Positions 16,539 through 24,934 of a stretch of DNA of 29,357 nt are shown here, piece after piece. Position 1 is the stretch's first letter, and each line of letters opens with the position of its first letter. The translations under genes were made by a program, and so were the position numbers. The notes under the pieces are model-generated. The model ran no database searches, was not told the DNA's origin, and was given only the letters and a program-made list of their open reading frames with translations. Source of the DNA: Azonexaceae bacterium (GTDB taxonomy: Bacteria > Pseudomonadota > Gammaproteobacteria > Burkholderiales > Rhodocyclaceae); contig SSTB01000194.1 of the NCBI GenBank assembly GCA_009469665.1, positions 1 to 29,357 on the forward strand, in the 5' to 3' direction.

Positions 16539-18329
16539 ATGGACCATATCCGCAACTTCTCCATCATTGCCCATATTGACCATGGCAAGTCGACCTTGGC
16601 CGACCGCATCATTCATCTGTGCGGGGGACTGTCGGACCGAGAAATGGAGGAGCAGGTGCTCGATTCCATGGACATCGAGCGCGAGCGGGGCATCACCATC
16701 AAGGCCCAGACTGCAGCGCTGGAGTACAAGGCCAGGGACGGCCAAGTCTATAACCTCAACTTGATCGACACTCCGGGACACGTGGATTTTTCCTACGAGG
16801 TCTCCCGCTCTCTTTCCGCCTGCGAAGGGGCGTTGCTGGTGGTGGATGCCTCCCAGGGTGTCGAGGCCCAGACCGTGGCCAACTGCTATACCGCCATCGA
16901 GTTGGGAGTCGAGGTGGTGCCTGTGCTCAACAAGATCGACCTGCCTTCTGCCGATCCCGACAACGCCCGCAGCGAGATTGAGGACGTCATTGGCATCGAT
17001 GCCTCCGAGGCCGTGCTGGCTTCGGCCAAGACGGGCCTGGGCGTGGAAGGCATCCTGGAGGCCGTGATCGCCAAGGTGCCGGCCCCCAAGGGCGACACCA
17101 GCGCGCCGTTGAAGGCCCTGATCATCGACTCCTGGTTCGACAACTACGTGGGCGTGGTGATGCTGGTGCGCGTGGTCGATGGCGAGATCCGCCCCAAGGA
17201 CAAGCTCCATTTTATGGCCACCGCCGCCAGCCAGCTGTGCGAACAGGTTGGGGTGTTTACGCCGAAATCTCTCCAGCGCGACGTGCTGCGGGCCGGCGAG
17301 GTGGGTTTTGTCATCGCCGGCATCAAGGAGCTCAAGGCGGCCAAGGTTGGCGACACCATCACTCACAGCGATCGCAAGGCCGTAGCGCCTCTGCCGGGCT
17401 TCAAGGAAATCAAGCCCCAGGTGTTTGCCGGCCTCTATCCAGTGGAGGCCAACCAGTACGACTCCCTGCGGGAATCTCTGGAAAAGCTGAAACTCAACGA
17501 CGCTTCCCTTCAGTACGAGCCGGAAGTCTCCCAGGCGCTGGGTTTCGGCTTCCGCTGCGGCTTTCTCGGCCTCCTGCACATGGAAATCGTTCAGGAGCGC
17601 CTGGAGCGGGAATTCGATCAGGATCTCATCACCACGGCACCCACCGTGGTCTATGAAGTGGTGCAGCGGGATGGTACCCAGATTCAGGTGGAGAACCCCT
17701 CCAAGCTACCCGAGATCGGCAAGATCGAGGAAATTCGCGAGCCCATCATCACCGCGACCATCTTCGTGCCCCAGGATTACCTGGGTGCCGTCATCACCTT
17801 GTGCAACCAGAAGCGCGGCAACCAGGTGGACATGCACTACCATGGCCGCCAAGTGAAGTTGGTCTATGAAATGCCCATGGCCGAGGTGGTGATGGATTTC
17901 TTCGACAAGCTGAAATCCTGTTCTCGGGGCTATGCCTCCCTTGACTACGATTTCAAGGAATACCGGGCGGCGGACGTGGTCAAACTCGACGTACTGATCA
18001 ATGGCGACCGGGTGGATGCCCTGTCCCTGATCGTCCATCGTGCCAATTCCCAGTATCGTGGGCGCGAGTTGGCGTCCAAGATGCGCGAATTGATTCCCCG
18101 CCAGATGTACGACGTGGCCATCCAGTCCGCCATCGGCTCCCACATCATCGCCCGGGAGAACGTCAAGGCGCTGCGCAAGGATGTGCTGGCCAAGTGTTAC
18201 GGTGGTGACATTACCCGCAAGAAGAAGCTGCTGGAGAAGCAGAAGGCCGGCAAAAAGCGTATGAAGCAGGTGGGCAGCGTGGAAATCCCGCAGGAAGCCT
18301 TCCTCGCCGTGCTGCGCGTGGATAACTGA
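16539..18329 (+). CDS. lepA: Elongation factor 4 (LepA)
   Basis: A 596-residue ribosome-associated GTPase that can back-translocate ribosomes and helps initiation and 30S assembly. G1 is AHIDHGKST at 11-19, the switch region [11 protein letters not shown]3 [16 protein letters not shown], and G4 NKID. The LepA-specific C-terminal domain is present, with RGASLDY-type [50 protein letters not shown] and QEAFLAVL. Length equals E. coli LepA (599). The N-terminus [17 protein letters not shown] aligns exactly with E. coli, fixing the start although no Shine-Dalgarno sequence is present and a terminator T-run ends 8 bases earlier. lepB follows after 11 bases. Confidence 0.98.
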   Translation: MDHIRNFSIIAHIDHGKSTLADRIIHLCGGLSDREMEEQVLDSMDIERERGITIKAQTAALEYKARDGQVYNLNLIDTPGHVDFSYEVSRSLSACEGALLVVDASQGVEAQTVANCYTAIELGVEVVPVLNKIDLPSADPDNARSEIEDVIGIDASEAVLASAKTGLGVEGILEAVIAKVPAPKGDTSAPLKALIIDSWFDNYVGVVMLVRVVDGEIRPKDKLHFMATAASQLCEQVGVFTPKSLQRDVLRAGEVGFVIAGIKELKAAKVGDTITHSDRKAVAPLPGFKEIKPQVFAGLYPVEANQYDSLRESLEKLKLNDASLQYEPEVSQALGFGFRCGFLGLLHMEIVQERLEREFDQDLITTAPTVVYEVVQRDGTQIQVENPSKLPEIGKIEEIREPIITATIFVPQDYLGAVITLCNQKRGNQVDMHYHGRQVKLVYEMPMAEVVMDFFDKLKSCSRGYASLDYDFKEYRAADVVKLDVLINGDRVDALSLIVHRANSQYRGRELASKMRELIPRQMYDVAIQSAIGSHIIARENVKALRKDVLAKCYGGDITRKKKLLEKQKAGKKRMKQVGSVEIPQEAFLAVLRVDN

Positions 18330-18340
18330 CTAGGAATACG

Positions 18341-19153
18341 ATGAATTTTGCCCTGATCCTTTTCGTTCTGACCCTGGTCACCGGTGCGCTTTACGCTCTG
18401 GATGTCCTCAGGTACCGCAAATTGCGGGCCAAGGACGCGGGGGAGCCGCTGTGGGTGGAATGGGGGGCAAGTTTTTTCCCCGTCATCCTCATTGTTTTCG
18501 TGCTCCGTTCCTTCATTGTCGAACCGTTCAAAATTCCCTCGGGATCAATGATTCCGACTCTATTGGTCGGCGATTTCATTCTCGTGAACAAATTCACCTA
18601 CGGGATACGTCTACCGGTCATCAACAAGAAGATCGTCGACATCAACCTCCCGCAGCGCGGAGACGTCATGGTCTTTCGTTACCCCGAAGAGCCCTCCCTA
18701 GACTACATCAAGCGTGTCGTAGGGGTCCCGGGGGACAAGGTGGAGTATCAGAACAAGCGCCTGACCATCAACGGAAAACCTGTGGCGGTGAAGAAGCTTG
18801 GTGATTATCTTCATCCGGAACGGGTTTATTACTCCGAGCAGTATGTCGAAAACATGGACGGCGTCGAACATCGCATGCTCAATGACACGGAAGCGCCGGC
18901 CTATATTCCTGATGTGGCAAGCTTCCCCAATCGTGAAAATTGCCTCTACAATGCCTCCGGCGTCGTTTGTACCGTCCCTCCCGGGCATTACTTCATGGTA
19001 GGTGACAATCGCGACAACAGCAGGGACAGTCGGTACTGGGGCTTCGTGCCTGAGGAAAACATTGTCGGCAAGGCCTTTTTCATCTGGATGCACGTGGAAT
19101 CGTTCATTCCGCCCAAGGGAATCGATTTCAGCCGTATCGGATCGTTCAAGTAG
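18341..19153 (+). CDS. lepB: Signal peptidase I (LepB)
   Basis: A 270-residue inner-membrane peptidase that cuts signal peptides from exported proteins. Two membrane helices lie at about 2-21 and 43-61, with a basic cytoplasmic loop between. The catalytic serine is Ser69 in KIPSGSMIPTL and the general base Lys124 in DYIKRVVGVPGD. The late box GDNRDNSRDSRYWGFVP is complete. AGGA 5 bases before the ATG acts as ribosome site. It is cotranscribed with lepA, as in E. coli. SppA, encoded earlier in the window, would degrade the peptides it releases. Confidence 0.97.
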   Translation: MNFALILFVLTLVTGALYALDVLRYRKLRAKDAGEPLWVEWGASFFPVILIVFVLRSFIVEPFKIPSGSMIPTLLVGDFILVNKFTYGIRLPVINKKIVDINLPQRGDVMVFRYPEEPSLDYIKRVVGVPGDKVEYQNKRLTINGKPVAVKKLGDYLHPERVYYSEQYVENMDGVEHRMLNDTEAPAYIPDVASFPNRENCLYNASGVVCTVPPGHYFMVGDNRDNSRDSRYWGFVPEENIVGKAFFIWMHVESFIPPKGIDFSRIGSFK

Positions 19154-19165
19154 GGGAGACGAAGG

Positions 19166-19531
19166 ATGAAATATCAACGCGGAGTGACCCTCTCTGGTGT
19201 GATGTTCTGGGGCATTCTCCTCGCCCTGGTCGCCATGCTTGGCATCAAGGTGGCGCCGTCGGCGATCGAGTACTACAAGATTCTCAAGGACGCCAAGGCC
19301 ACGGTGGCCGGGGTAGCTGCGGGGGCGACCGTCCCCGAGGTGCGTCAGGCCTTTGCCAAGTACGCCGAAGTCGATCACATTACGGAATTCAGCCCCCAGG
19401 ATCTGGATATTTCCAAGGAGGGAAACCAGATCGTGATTTCCTTCGACTATGAAAAAAAGATTCCTTTGGGGTTCAATGTCAGCCTGCTGATCAACTACCG
19501 CGGGACGACCAGCGGATCGTCTGCCGATTAG
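19166..19531 (+). CDS. DUF4845 membrane-anchored protein
   Basis: A 121-residue protein of the DUF4845 family. The N-terminus MKYQRGVTLSGVMFWGILL is followed by a hydrophobic helix to about residue 31, then KVAPSAIEYYKI and a soluble mixed domain (VRQAFAKYAEVDHITEFSPQDL, VISFDYEKKIPLGFNVSLLI). The RGVTL start resembles a type IV prepilin cleavage site, but the position-5 glutamate of pilins is missing, so processing is doubtful. The family is regularly found between lepB and rnc in betaproteobacteria and gammaproteobacteria, and its role is unknown. GGGGAG before the ATG is a good ribosome site, and the gap to lepB is only 12 bases. Confidence 0.88.
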   Translation: MKYQRGVTLSGVMFWGILLALVAMLGIKVAPSAIEYYKILKDAKATVAGVAAGATVPEVRQAFAKYAEVDHITEFSPQDLDISKEGNQIVISFDYEKKIPLGFNVSLLINYRGTTSGSSAD

Positions 19532-19596
19532 TCGTCGGCCCGGGCCCTGGGCAATCCCACGGGCTACGGGTCATCTCCCGCGAAACAGCCTCCCCG

Positions 19597-20265
19597 ATGC
19601 CCCTTACCACCCTTGAAGATGCCATCGGGCATCGCTTCCGTAACCGGGAGCTATTGCAGACGGCATTGACGCATCGGAGTTTCTCGGCCTGCCATAACGA
19701 GCGCCTGGAATTTCTGGGTGATAGCGTACTAAATTGTCTGGTGGCTGCTGAGCTGTTCCGGCGTTTTGAACACCTGCCGGAAGGGGATCTCTCCCGCCTG
19801 CGGGCCAATCTCGTGCGGCAGGAAACACTGCACCAAGTGGCTCGGCGCCTTAGCCTGGGGTCGCAACTTCGGCTTGGGGAAGGCGAGCTGCGCAGCGGGG
19901 GGGGCGAGCGGCCGTCGATTCTTGCGGATGCCCTGGAAGCAGTGATCGGGGCCGTTTTTCTCGATGCGGGATTGGAGTCCGCGGAGAGCATGGTCAAGCG
20001 CTTGTTCGAAGGACTGCTTGATGAACTCAACCCGGGTGAGTCGTGCAAGGATGCCAAAACCAGGTTGCAGGAGTGGCTCCAGGGGCGCAAGCAGCCCTTG
20101 CCGAAGTATGCCACCCTGGCGACAACGGGAGCGGCGCATAACCAGCGTTTCGAGGTCACTTGTGTCCTGGAGCGCCTGGGGGTGCAGACGGTGGGGGCTG
20201 GCAGCAGTCGCAGGCTTGCCGAGCAGGCCGCCGCAGAAAATGCCCTGAAGGCCCTTAACGCATGA
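19597..20265 (+). CDS. rnc: Ribonuclease III
   Basis: A 222-residue double-strand-specific endonuclease that matures rRNA and processes structured mRNAs. The signature [12 protein letters not shown] at 34-45 supplies Glu38 and Asp42, and [18 protein letters not shown] at 108-125 supplies Asp111 and Glu114, the usual metal-binding set. A double-stranded-RNA-binding domain spans about 150-220 ([35 protein letters not shown]). Length is close to E. coli RNase III (226). No Shine-Dalgarno sequence is clear before the ATG. It overlaps era by 4 bases, the pairing also seen in E. coli. Confidence 0.97.
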   Translation: MPLTTLEDAIGHRFRNRELLQTALTHRSFSACHNERLEFLGDSVLNCLVAAELFRRFEHLPEGDLSRLRANLVRQETLHQVARRLSLGSQLRLGEGELRSGGGERPSILADALEAVIGAVFLDAGLESAESMVKRLFEGLLDELNPGESCKDAKTRLQEWLQGRKQPLPKYATLATTGAAHNQRFEVTCVLERLGVQTVGAGSSRRLAEQAAAENALKALNA

Positions 20266-21146
20266 AACCCATACGCTCCGGCTACGTCGCCATCGTTGGC
20301 AGGCCCAATGTTGGCAAATCCACGCTCCTTAACCATCTGGTGGGGGAGAAGATCAGTATCGTCTCCCGCAAGGCTCAGACGACACGGCACCGCATCACCG
20401 GCATCCGTACTGATGCCGATGCCCAGTACGTTTTTGTCGATACGCCCGGGTTCCAGACCAAGTTTTCCAATGCCCTCAACCGGGCCATGAACCGGGGCGT
20501 CACGCAAACCCTTGCCGACGTCGATGTCGTCGTGTTCGTCATCGAGGCAGGGCGCTTCGACGCCAAGGACAAGGCGGTGATGAAGCTCCTTCCCGCCGAT
20601 CGGCCGGCGATTCTAGCCATCAACAAGACTGACCGCCTGAAGGATAAGGCGGCGCTCCTGCCTTTCCTGGCACAGGTTGGCCAGGAGCGGGATTTCGCCG
20701 CCGTGGTGCCCATCAGCGCCGCCAAGGGAAAGCAGACCGCGCAGTTGCTGGGTGAAGTCAGCAAGCACCTCCCCAATGAAGGCCTGCTCTTCGCCGAGGA
20801 TGAACTGACCGACAAGTCGGAGCGCTTCCTGGCCGCCGAATACATCCGGGAGAAGCTGTTCCGGCTGCTCGGCGACGAACTGCCCTACGCGACAACCGTG
20901 GAAATCGAGAAATTCGAGGTGGAAGGCGCATTGCGCCGCATCTATGCCGCCATCGTCGTGGATCGCGACAGCCACAAGGCCATCGTCATCGGCAAGGGAG
21001 GGGAATCCCTCAAGCGTATCGCCATGGAAGCTCGCCAGGACATGGAGCGCCTTTTCGACGGCAAGGTCTACCTGGAAGTCTGGGTGAAGGTGAAGTCGGG
21101 CTGGACCGACGACGAGCGCCTGTTGAAGAGCCTCGGCTACGAATAA
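20262..21146 (+). CDS. era: GTPase Era
   Basis: A 294-residue GTPase needed for 30S ribosome assembly; it binds the 3' end of 16S rRNA. G1 is GRPNVGKS at 13-20, G2 region [11 protein letters not shown]3 DTPG at 60-63 and G4 NKTD at 121-124. A C-terminal KH domain carries [19 protein letters not shown]. The ATG overlaps the rnc stop by 4 bases (ATGA). recO begins 4 bases after the stop, so rnc-era-recO form a tightly coupled run as in E. coli. Confidence 0.98.
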   Translation: MKPIRSGYVAIVGRPNVGKSTLLNHLVGEKISIVSRKAQTTRHRITGIRTDADAQYVFVDTPGFQTKFSNALNRAMNRGVTQTLADVDVVVFVIEAGRFDAKDKAVMKLLPADRPAILAINKTDRLKDKAALLPFLAQVGQERDFAAVVPISAAKGKQTAQLLGEVSKHLPNEGLLFAEDELTDKSERFLAAEYIREKLFRLLGDELPYATTVEIEKFEVEGALRRIYAAIVVDRDSHKAIVIGKGGESLKRIAMEARQDMERLFDGKVYLEVWVKVKSGWTDDERLLKSLGYE

Positions 21147-21150
21147 CGTC

Positions 21151-21876
21151 ATGCAGCGGCAAAAAGTCGACGGGCAACCGGCTTTCGTCCTGCACAGTTA
21201 TCCCTTCCGGGAAACCAGTCTCATCGTCGAAGCCTTCACCCGCGACTTTGGGCGCATTGCCTTGCTGGCCCGGGGCGCCCGCCGCCCGCGTTCCGCCCTG
21301 CGCGGTCTGCTCATGGCGTTCCAACCCCTGGAGTTGGGTTGGGCCGGCAAGGGCGAGGTACTGACCCTGATGAAAGCCGAGTGGCAGGGCGGCTTGCCGC
21401 TCCTGCACGGCGAGGCGCTCTTCTGCGGCTACTACCTGAACGAGCTGCTGATGCACCTCTTGCCCCGGGAGGATGCCCACGAGCGGCTTTTCGAGCGCTA
21501 CCGGGAGATCCTCGGTCATTTGGCTGCCGATCCCTCCGGCAAGGTGCGGGAAGCCGACCTGCGCAGCTTCGAAAAGGCACTCCTGCAGGAGCTCGGCTAC
21601 GGCCTCACGCTGGACCACGATAGCGATGGCCGCCCGGTGTCTGCCGATGCTCATTACCATTACCGCATGGAGGAGGGGCCGGTACTTCTGGCCCACGGCG
21701 ACGCCGCTGAGGATGTGGTCATCGGCCGGAGCCTGCTCGATCTGGCGGCGGAGAATTTCACCGATCCCCGCAGCCGGGCCGAGGCCAAACAATTGATGCG
21801 CACCCTGATGGCGTATTATCTCTCCGGTAAGGAACTGGAAACCCGCAAGATATTCAAGGAGTTGCAAGAGTTATGA
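21151..21876 (+). CDS. recO: DNA repair protein RecO
   Basis: A 241-residue protein of the RecFOR pathway, which helps load RecA on SSB-coated single-stranded DNA. The N-terminal OB-fold is recognisable ([37 protein letters not shown]), with [15 protein letters not shown] after it. The C-terminal helical part has [31 protein letters not shown] and [24 protein letters not shown], all typical. The zinc-binding cysteines found in some RecO proteins are not obvious. It lies 4 bases after era. Confidence 0.94.
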   Translation: MQRQKVDGQPAFVLHSYPFRETSLIVEAFTRDFGRIALLARGARRPRSALRGLLMAFQPLELGWAGKGEVLTLMKAEWQGGLPLLHGEALFCGYYLNELLMHLLPREDAHERLFERYREILGHLAADPSGKVREADLRSFEKALLQELGYGLTLDHDSDGRPVSADAHYHYRMEEGPVLLAHGDAAEDVVIGRSLLDLAAENFTDPRSRAEAKQLMRTLMAYYLSGKELETRKIFKELQEL

Positions 21877-21907
21877 AACGATCCCCACGCCCGGGAGATT
21901 CGCGGAA

Positions 21908-21940
21908 GGCTTGCCCTGTATGGCAGGCCCGCTTCGGCGG
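21908..21940 (+). repeat. Tandem hairpins in the recO-pdxJ spacer, one with a TTCG tetraloop
   Basis: GGCTTGCC (21908-21915) pairs with GGCAGGCC (21922-21929, one G-T) around a 6-base loop. Directly after, CCGC-TTCG-GCGG (21929-21940) forms a hairpin with the very stable C(UUCG)G loop. The two share base 21929, so one pair is lost if both form. No T-run follows. They may mark the recO mRNA end or the pdxJ leader. Confidence 0.4.
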
Positions 21941-22024
21941 CGCAATGCGGTGCTTTGCGAATTCCCGCCTTTGCCCCCCCGGGAGGGTGCCGGCCACTCT
22001 TGGGGCGGCCCTGCGGGAGGTCGT

Positions 22025-22780
22025 ATGATCGAACTTGGCGTGAATATCGACCACGTCGCCACACTGCGTCAGGCGCGCCGTACCTACGAGCCGGATCCGG
22101 TCTGGGCAGCGGTGGAGGCCCATCTGGGCGGCGCTGACGGCATCACCGTCCACCTGCGGGAAGACCGCCGCCACATCCAGGACGACGATGTGCGACGCCT
22201 CAAGGATCTCACCCAGATCAAGCTCAACCTCGAAATGGCCGCCACCGACGAGATGGTCGGCATCGCCTGCACCCTTAAGCCGGAAATGGCCATGCTGGTG
22301 CCGGAAGGCCGCCACGAGGTGACCACCGAAGGCGGCCTCGACGTGGCCGGCCAGGAAGCCCGACTGAAGGACGTGGTGAGCCGACTGGCCGACGCCGGGA
22401 TCGTCACCAGCGTTTTCATCGACGCCGAACTGCCCCAGGTCGAGGCCGCGGCCCGCATCGGCGCCCGGGTGTGCGAAATCCACACCGGCCCCTACGCCCA
22501 TGCCTTCTACGACAAGGGCCGGGACGCCGAGGCGCCGGCCGTTCTCGCCGAGCTGGCCAATATCCGCCAGGCAGGCCAAGCTATCCGCGACCTGGACATG
22601 CGCTTCAACGCCGGCCACGCCCTCAATTACTACAACGTCCAGCCCGTGGCCCGCCTTGCCGGCGTGCGGGAACTGCACATCGGCCACGCCATCGTCAGTC
22701 GTGCCACCTTCGTCGGTCTGCGCGAGGCGGTGCGGGAGATGAAGCAACTCATGCGGGAAGCGGCGGACCGGGGCGAATGA
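22025..22780 (+). CDS. pdxJ: Pyridoxine 5'-phosphate synthase PdxJ
   Basis: A 251-residue TIM-barrel enzyme that joins 3-amino-1-hydroxyacetone phosphate and deoxyxylulose phosphate in vitamin B6 synthesis. [20 protein letters not shown] is the classic start. Active-site residues seen are His43 ([11 protein letters not shown]), Glu70 (KLNLEMA) and His198 ([11 protein letters not shown]), with [13 protein letters not shown] near the end. GGGAGG ends 5 bases before the ATG. The frame stays open further up but that part is not conserved. It overlaps acpS by 4 bases; pdxJ-acpS is also a coupled pair in E. coli. Confidence 0.97.
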   Translation: MIELGVNIDHVATLRQARRTYEPDPVWAAVEAHLGGADGITVHLREDRRHIQDDDVRRLKDLTQIKLNLEMAATDEMVGIACTLKPEMAMLVPEGRHEVTTEGGLDVAGQEARLKDVVSRLADAGIVTSVFIDAELPQVEAAARIGARVCEIHTGPYAHAFYDKGRDAEAPAVLAELANIRQAGQAIRDLDMRFNAGHALNYYNVQPVARLAGVRELHIGHAIVSRATFVGLREAVREMKQLMREAADRGE

Positions 22781-23154
22781 TCCACGGCATCGGCACCGAC
22801 ATCGTCGCCGTCGCCCGTCTGCGGGGCATGTGGGAGCGCCATGGCGAGCGCATCGTCGACAAGCTCCTGGCCCCCTGCGAGCGCGAAGGATACGCTCGTG
22901 CCCCCGACAAGGGGCGTTTCCTGGCCAAGCGTTTCGCCGCCAAGGAGGCCTTCGCCAAGGCCCTGGGGACGGGCGTGCGGGCGCCAGCGACGCTGACCGC
23001 CATCGGCGTCATCCACGACGACCTGGGTAAGCCGCTCTTCGCATTGGGCGAGGCCCTGGCGTCCGTTCTGGCTGAAAAGGATCTGATCGCCCATCTTTCC
23101 ATCAGCGACGAAGCGGACTACGCCGTCGCCTACGTGATTCTCGAAAAGCCATGA
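22777..23154 (+). CDS. acpS: Holo-ACP synthase AcpS
   Basis: A 125-residue phosphopantetheinyl transferase that moves the 4'-phosphopantetheine of CoA onto Ser37 of AcpP. The two magnesium-site motifs are [12 protein letters not shown] (Asp8) and [14 protein letters not shown] (Glu57). Length matches E. coli AcpS (126). The ATG overlaps the pdxJ stop, and its own stop overlaps the nagZ start by 4 bases, so pdxJ, acpS and nagZ are read as one coupled unit. Confidence 0.96.
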   Translation: MIHGIGTDIVAVARLRGMWERHGERIVDKLLAPCEREGYARAPDKGRFLAKRFAAKEAFAKALGTGVRAPATLTAIGVIHDDLGKPLFALGEALASVLAEKDLIAHLSISDEADYAVAYVILEKP

Positions 23155-24170
23155 AGAACCAACCCCTGGGCCCGCTGATGATCGACATCGCCGGGATGGA
23201 ACTCACTGACCTGGATCGCGAACGCCTCTGCCACCCCCTGGTAGGCGGCATCATCCTGTTCACCCGCAACTACGCGGACGTGGAGCAACTGCAGCGGCTG
23301 ACGGCGGAGATCCACGCCCTTCGCACGCCGCGCCTGCTCATCGCCGTGGATCACGAGGGGGGTAGGGTGCAGCGCTTCCGCGACGGGTTCACCCGCCTGC
23401 CGCCCATGGCCGCCCTCGGCCGCCTGTGGGACGAGAATCCCGCCGCAGCCCATCAGGCCGCCCAGTCCGTCGGCTACGTCCTGGCCGCGGAATTGCGGGC
23501 CTGCGGCGTCGATTATTCGTTTACCCCGGTTCTCGACCTGGATTACGGCCCGTCGCGGGTCATCGGCGACCGCGCTTTTCACCGTCGCCCCGAGGCCGTC
23601 GTCGATCTGGCCGGTGGCCTCATCGCCGGTATGCGCCAAGCCGGCATGGGCAGTTGCGGCAAGCACTACCCCGGCCACGGCTATGTCATTCCCGATTCCC
23701 ACGTGGAGTTGCCCGTGGACGATCGCCCCCTGGAAGCCATGGCCGAAGACCTGGAACCCTACCGCTGCCTTCCCCTGGACGGCGTCATGGCCGCCCACGT
23801 CGTTTACCAGTGCACTGACTGCAATACGGCAGTATTTTCAAATACATGGATAACATATTTGAGAAAAAACGTTAAGTTTAGCGGGATCGTTTTCACCGAC
23901 GATCTGTCCATGGCAGGCGCCGGTGTGGTGGGTAACATGGTGAAGCGCGTGGAAGCCGCTCATGCTGCCGGTTGCGACATGCTGCTGGTGTGCAATGCGC
24001 CGGAGGCGGTGGGCGAAGTGCTCGCCCAGTGGCGGCCGGTGGCGGATCCAGCGGTCGGGAAACGTATCGAAAAGCTGCTGCCCTCGGCGCTGGCAATTTC
24101 CCGCGATGCCCTAACGGCCGATCAGGCCTACCTCTCGGCAAAGGCAAGCATCGCCAATCTGGCCAACTAA
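23151..24170 (+). CDS. nagZ: Beta-N-acetylhexosaminidase NagZ
   Basis: A 339-residue glycoside hydrolase of family 3 that removes GlcNAc from anhydromuropeptides in the cytoplasm during cell-wall recycling. Marks are [29 protein letters not shown] at 65-77, [19 protein letters not shown] at 170-188 (His184 as acid/base in the DSH loop) and [11 protein letters not shown] with the nucleophile at Asp250 or Asp251. Residues 224-244, between MAAHVVY and the nucleophile loop, are encoded by a sharply AT-rich stretch (23821-23880, 28% GC against 65% and 62% in the flanking 60 bases). The frame is intact and the segment length is within one residue of E. coli NagZ. Confidence 0.96.
   Translation: MKNQPLGPLMIDIAGMELTDLDRERLCHPLVGGIILFTRNYADVEQLQRLTAEIHALRTPRLLIAVDHEGGRVQRFRDGFTRLPPMAALGRLWDENPAAAHQAAQSVGYVLAAELRACGVDYSFTPVLDLDYGPSRVIGDRAFHRRPEAVVDLAGGLIAGMRQAGMGSCGKHYPGHGYVIPDSHVELPVDDRPLEAMAEDLEPYRCLPLDGVMAAHVVYQCTDCNTAVFSNTWITYLRKNVKFSGIVFTDDLSMAGAGVVGNMVKRVEAAHAAGCDMLLVCNAPEAVGEVLAQWRPVADPAVGKRIEKLLPSALAISRDALTADQAYLSAKASIANLAN
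23821..23880 (+). other. AT-rich patch inside nagZ
   Basis: 17 of 60 bases are G or C, against 39 of 60 before and 37 of 60 after. It contains the inverted repeats AATAC/GTATT (23823-23836) and CAAATA/TATTTG (23839-23861). Codons here end mostly in A or T, unlike the rest of the gene, and encode Asn- and Lys-rich sequence where relatives have a Pro/Gly-rich loop. The reading frame is kept and the region aligns in length, so it replaces rather than adds sequence. Confidence 0.85.
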
Positions 24171-24177
24171 AAAGCAA

Positions 24178-24199
24178 TCGGGCAGCCGAAGCTGCCCGA
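24178..24199. terminator. Terminator between convergent nagZ and efp, usable in both directions
   Basis: TCGGGCAGC (24178-24186) pairs with GCTGCCCGA (24191-24199) around a CGAA loop, 9 perfect pairs. On the minus strand it is followed by TTGCTTTTT, a fair T-run, so it should end the earP-efp transcript; on the plus strand ATTGATTTCC follows the nagZ end more weakly. Confidence 0.8.
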
Positions 24200-24231
24200 A
24201 TTGATTTCCTCACAGGTTGAAGCAAAGAGCC

Positions 24232-24313
24232 AGCGCGGGTTGCACTGAGCCTGTCGACGGGCGCACCCCGCGCGACAGCAGCGGTCCTACGGCAAGCGGG
24301 GTGCAACGACGCT
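24232..24313 (-). repeat. Overlapping inverted repeats in the efp 3' untranslated region
   Basis: Between efp and its terminator lie two stems that share one arm. GCACCCCGC (24263-24271) is an exact partner of GCGGGGTGC (24296-24304). GTTGCAC (24239-24245) with AGCG (24232-24235) pairs with GTGCAAC (24301-24307) and CGCT (24310-24313). They cannot form together. A third stem CTGTCG/CGACAG lies at 24251-24278. No reading frame is convincing here. Confidence 0.5.
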
Positions 24314-24329
24314 GGTGTGGGCCGGCACC

Positions 24330-24887
24330 TTACTTAGTACGGCTGCGGTATTCGTCGGTGCGAGTGTCAATCTCAATCTTGTCGCCGATTTCGACGAAGG
24401 CCGGCACCGGCAGTTCGAAGCCGGTAGCCAGGCGGGCAGGCTTCATGACCTTCCCCGAGGTGTCGCCCTTGACGGCGGGCTCGGTGTAGACGACTTCGCG
24501 CACGACACTGTTGGGCAGTTCGACGGAGATGGCCTTGCCGTCGTAGAACACGACTTCGCAGGGCAGGCCGTCTTCCAGGTACTTGAGGGCGTCGACCATG
24601 TTCTCGGCTTCCACCTCGAACTGGTTGTATTCGGCGTCCATGAACACGTACATGGGGTCGGCGAAGTAGGAGTAGGTCACTTCCTTCTTGTCGAGGATGA
24701 CTTGCTCGAACTTGTCGTCGGCCTTGTAGACCGATTCCGACGGGGCGCCGGTGAGCAGGTTCTTGAGCTTCATCTTGACGACGGCGGCGTTGCGGCCGGA
24801 CTTGTTGTATTCGGCCTTCTGCACCACGAGCGGGTCGCTGCCGACCATGATGACGTTGCCGGAGCGGAGTTCTTGAGCGGTCTTCAT
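24330..24887 (-). CDS. efp: Elongation factor P
   Basis: A 185-residue translation factor that relieves ribosome stalling at polyproline runs. Three beta-domains follow in order: the KOW-like N-terminal domain ([20 protein letters not shown] to about 64), then the two OB domains ending [29 protein letters not shown]. The tip loop of domain I is [10 protein letters not shown], so residue 32 is arginine rather than the lysine modified by EpmA/EpmB in E. coli. Arg32 is the residue rhamnosylated by EarP in the beta- and gammaproteobacteria that carry that enzyme, and earP lies directly upstream. The gene follows earP by 47 bases on the minus strand. Confidence 0.98.
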   Translation of the reverse strand: MKTAQELRSGNVIMVGSDPLVVQKAEYNKSGRNAAVVKMKLKNLLTGAPSESVYKADDKFEQVILDKKEVTYSYFADPMYVFMDAEYNQFEVEAENMVDALKYLEDGLPCEVVFYDGKAISVELPNSVVREVVYTEPAVKGDTSGKVMKPARLATGFELPVPAFVEIGDKIEIDTRTDEYRSRTK

Positions 24888-24934
24888 ACTGGAAATTCCG
24901 AAAATCGGTGGGACGGGAAATGGGAAACGTTAAA

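Noticed and set aside
16476..17579. Minus-strand open frame of 367 codons inside lepA
   Set aside because: It is wholly antisense to the conserved GTPase domains of lepA and shows repetitive His/Gly/Asp composition typical of a shadow frame.
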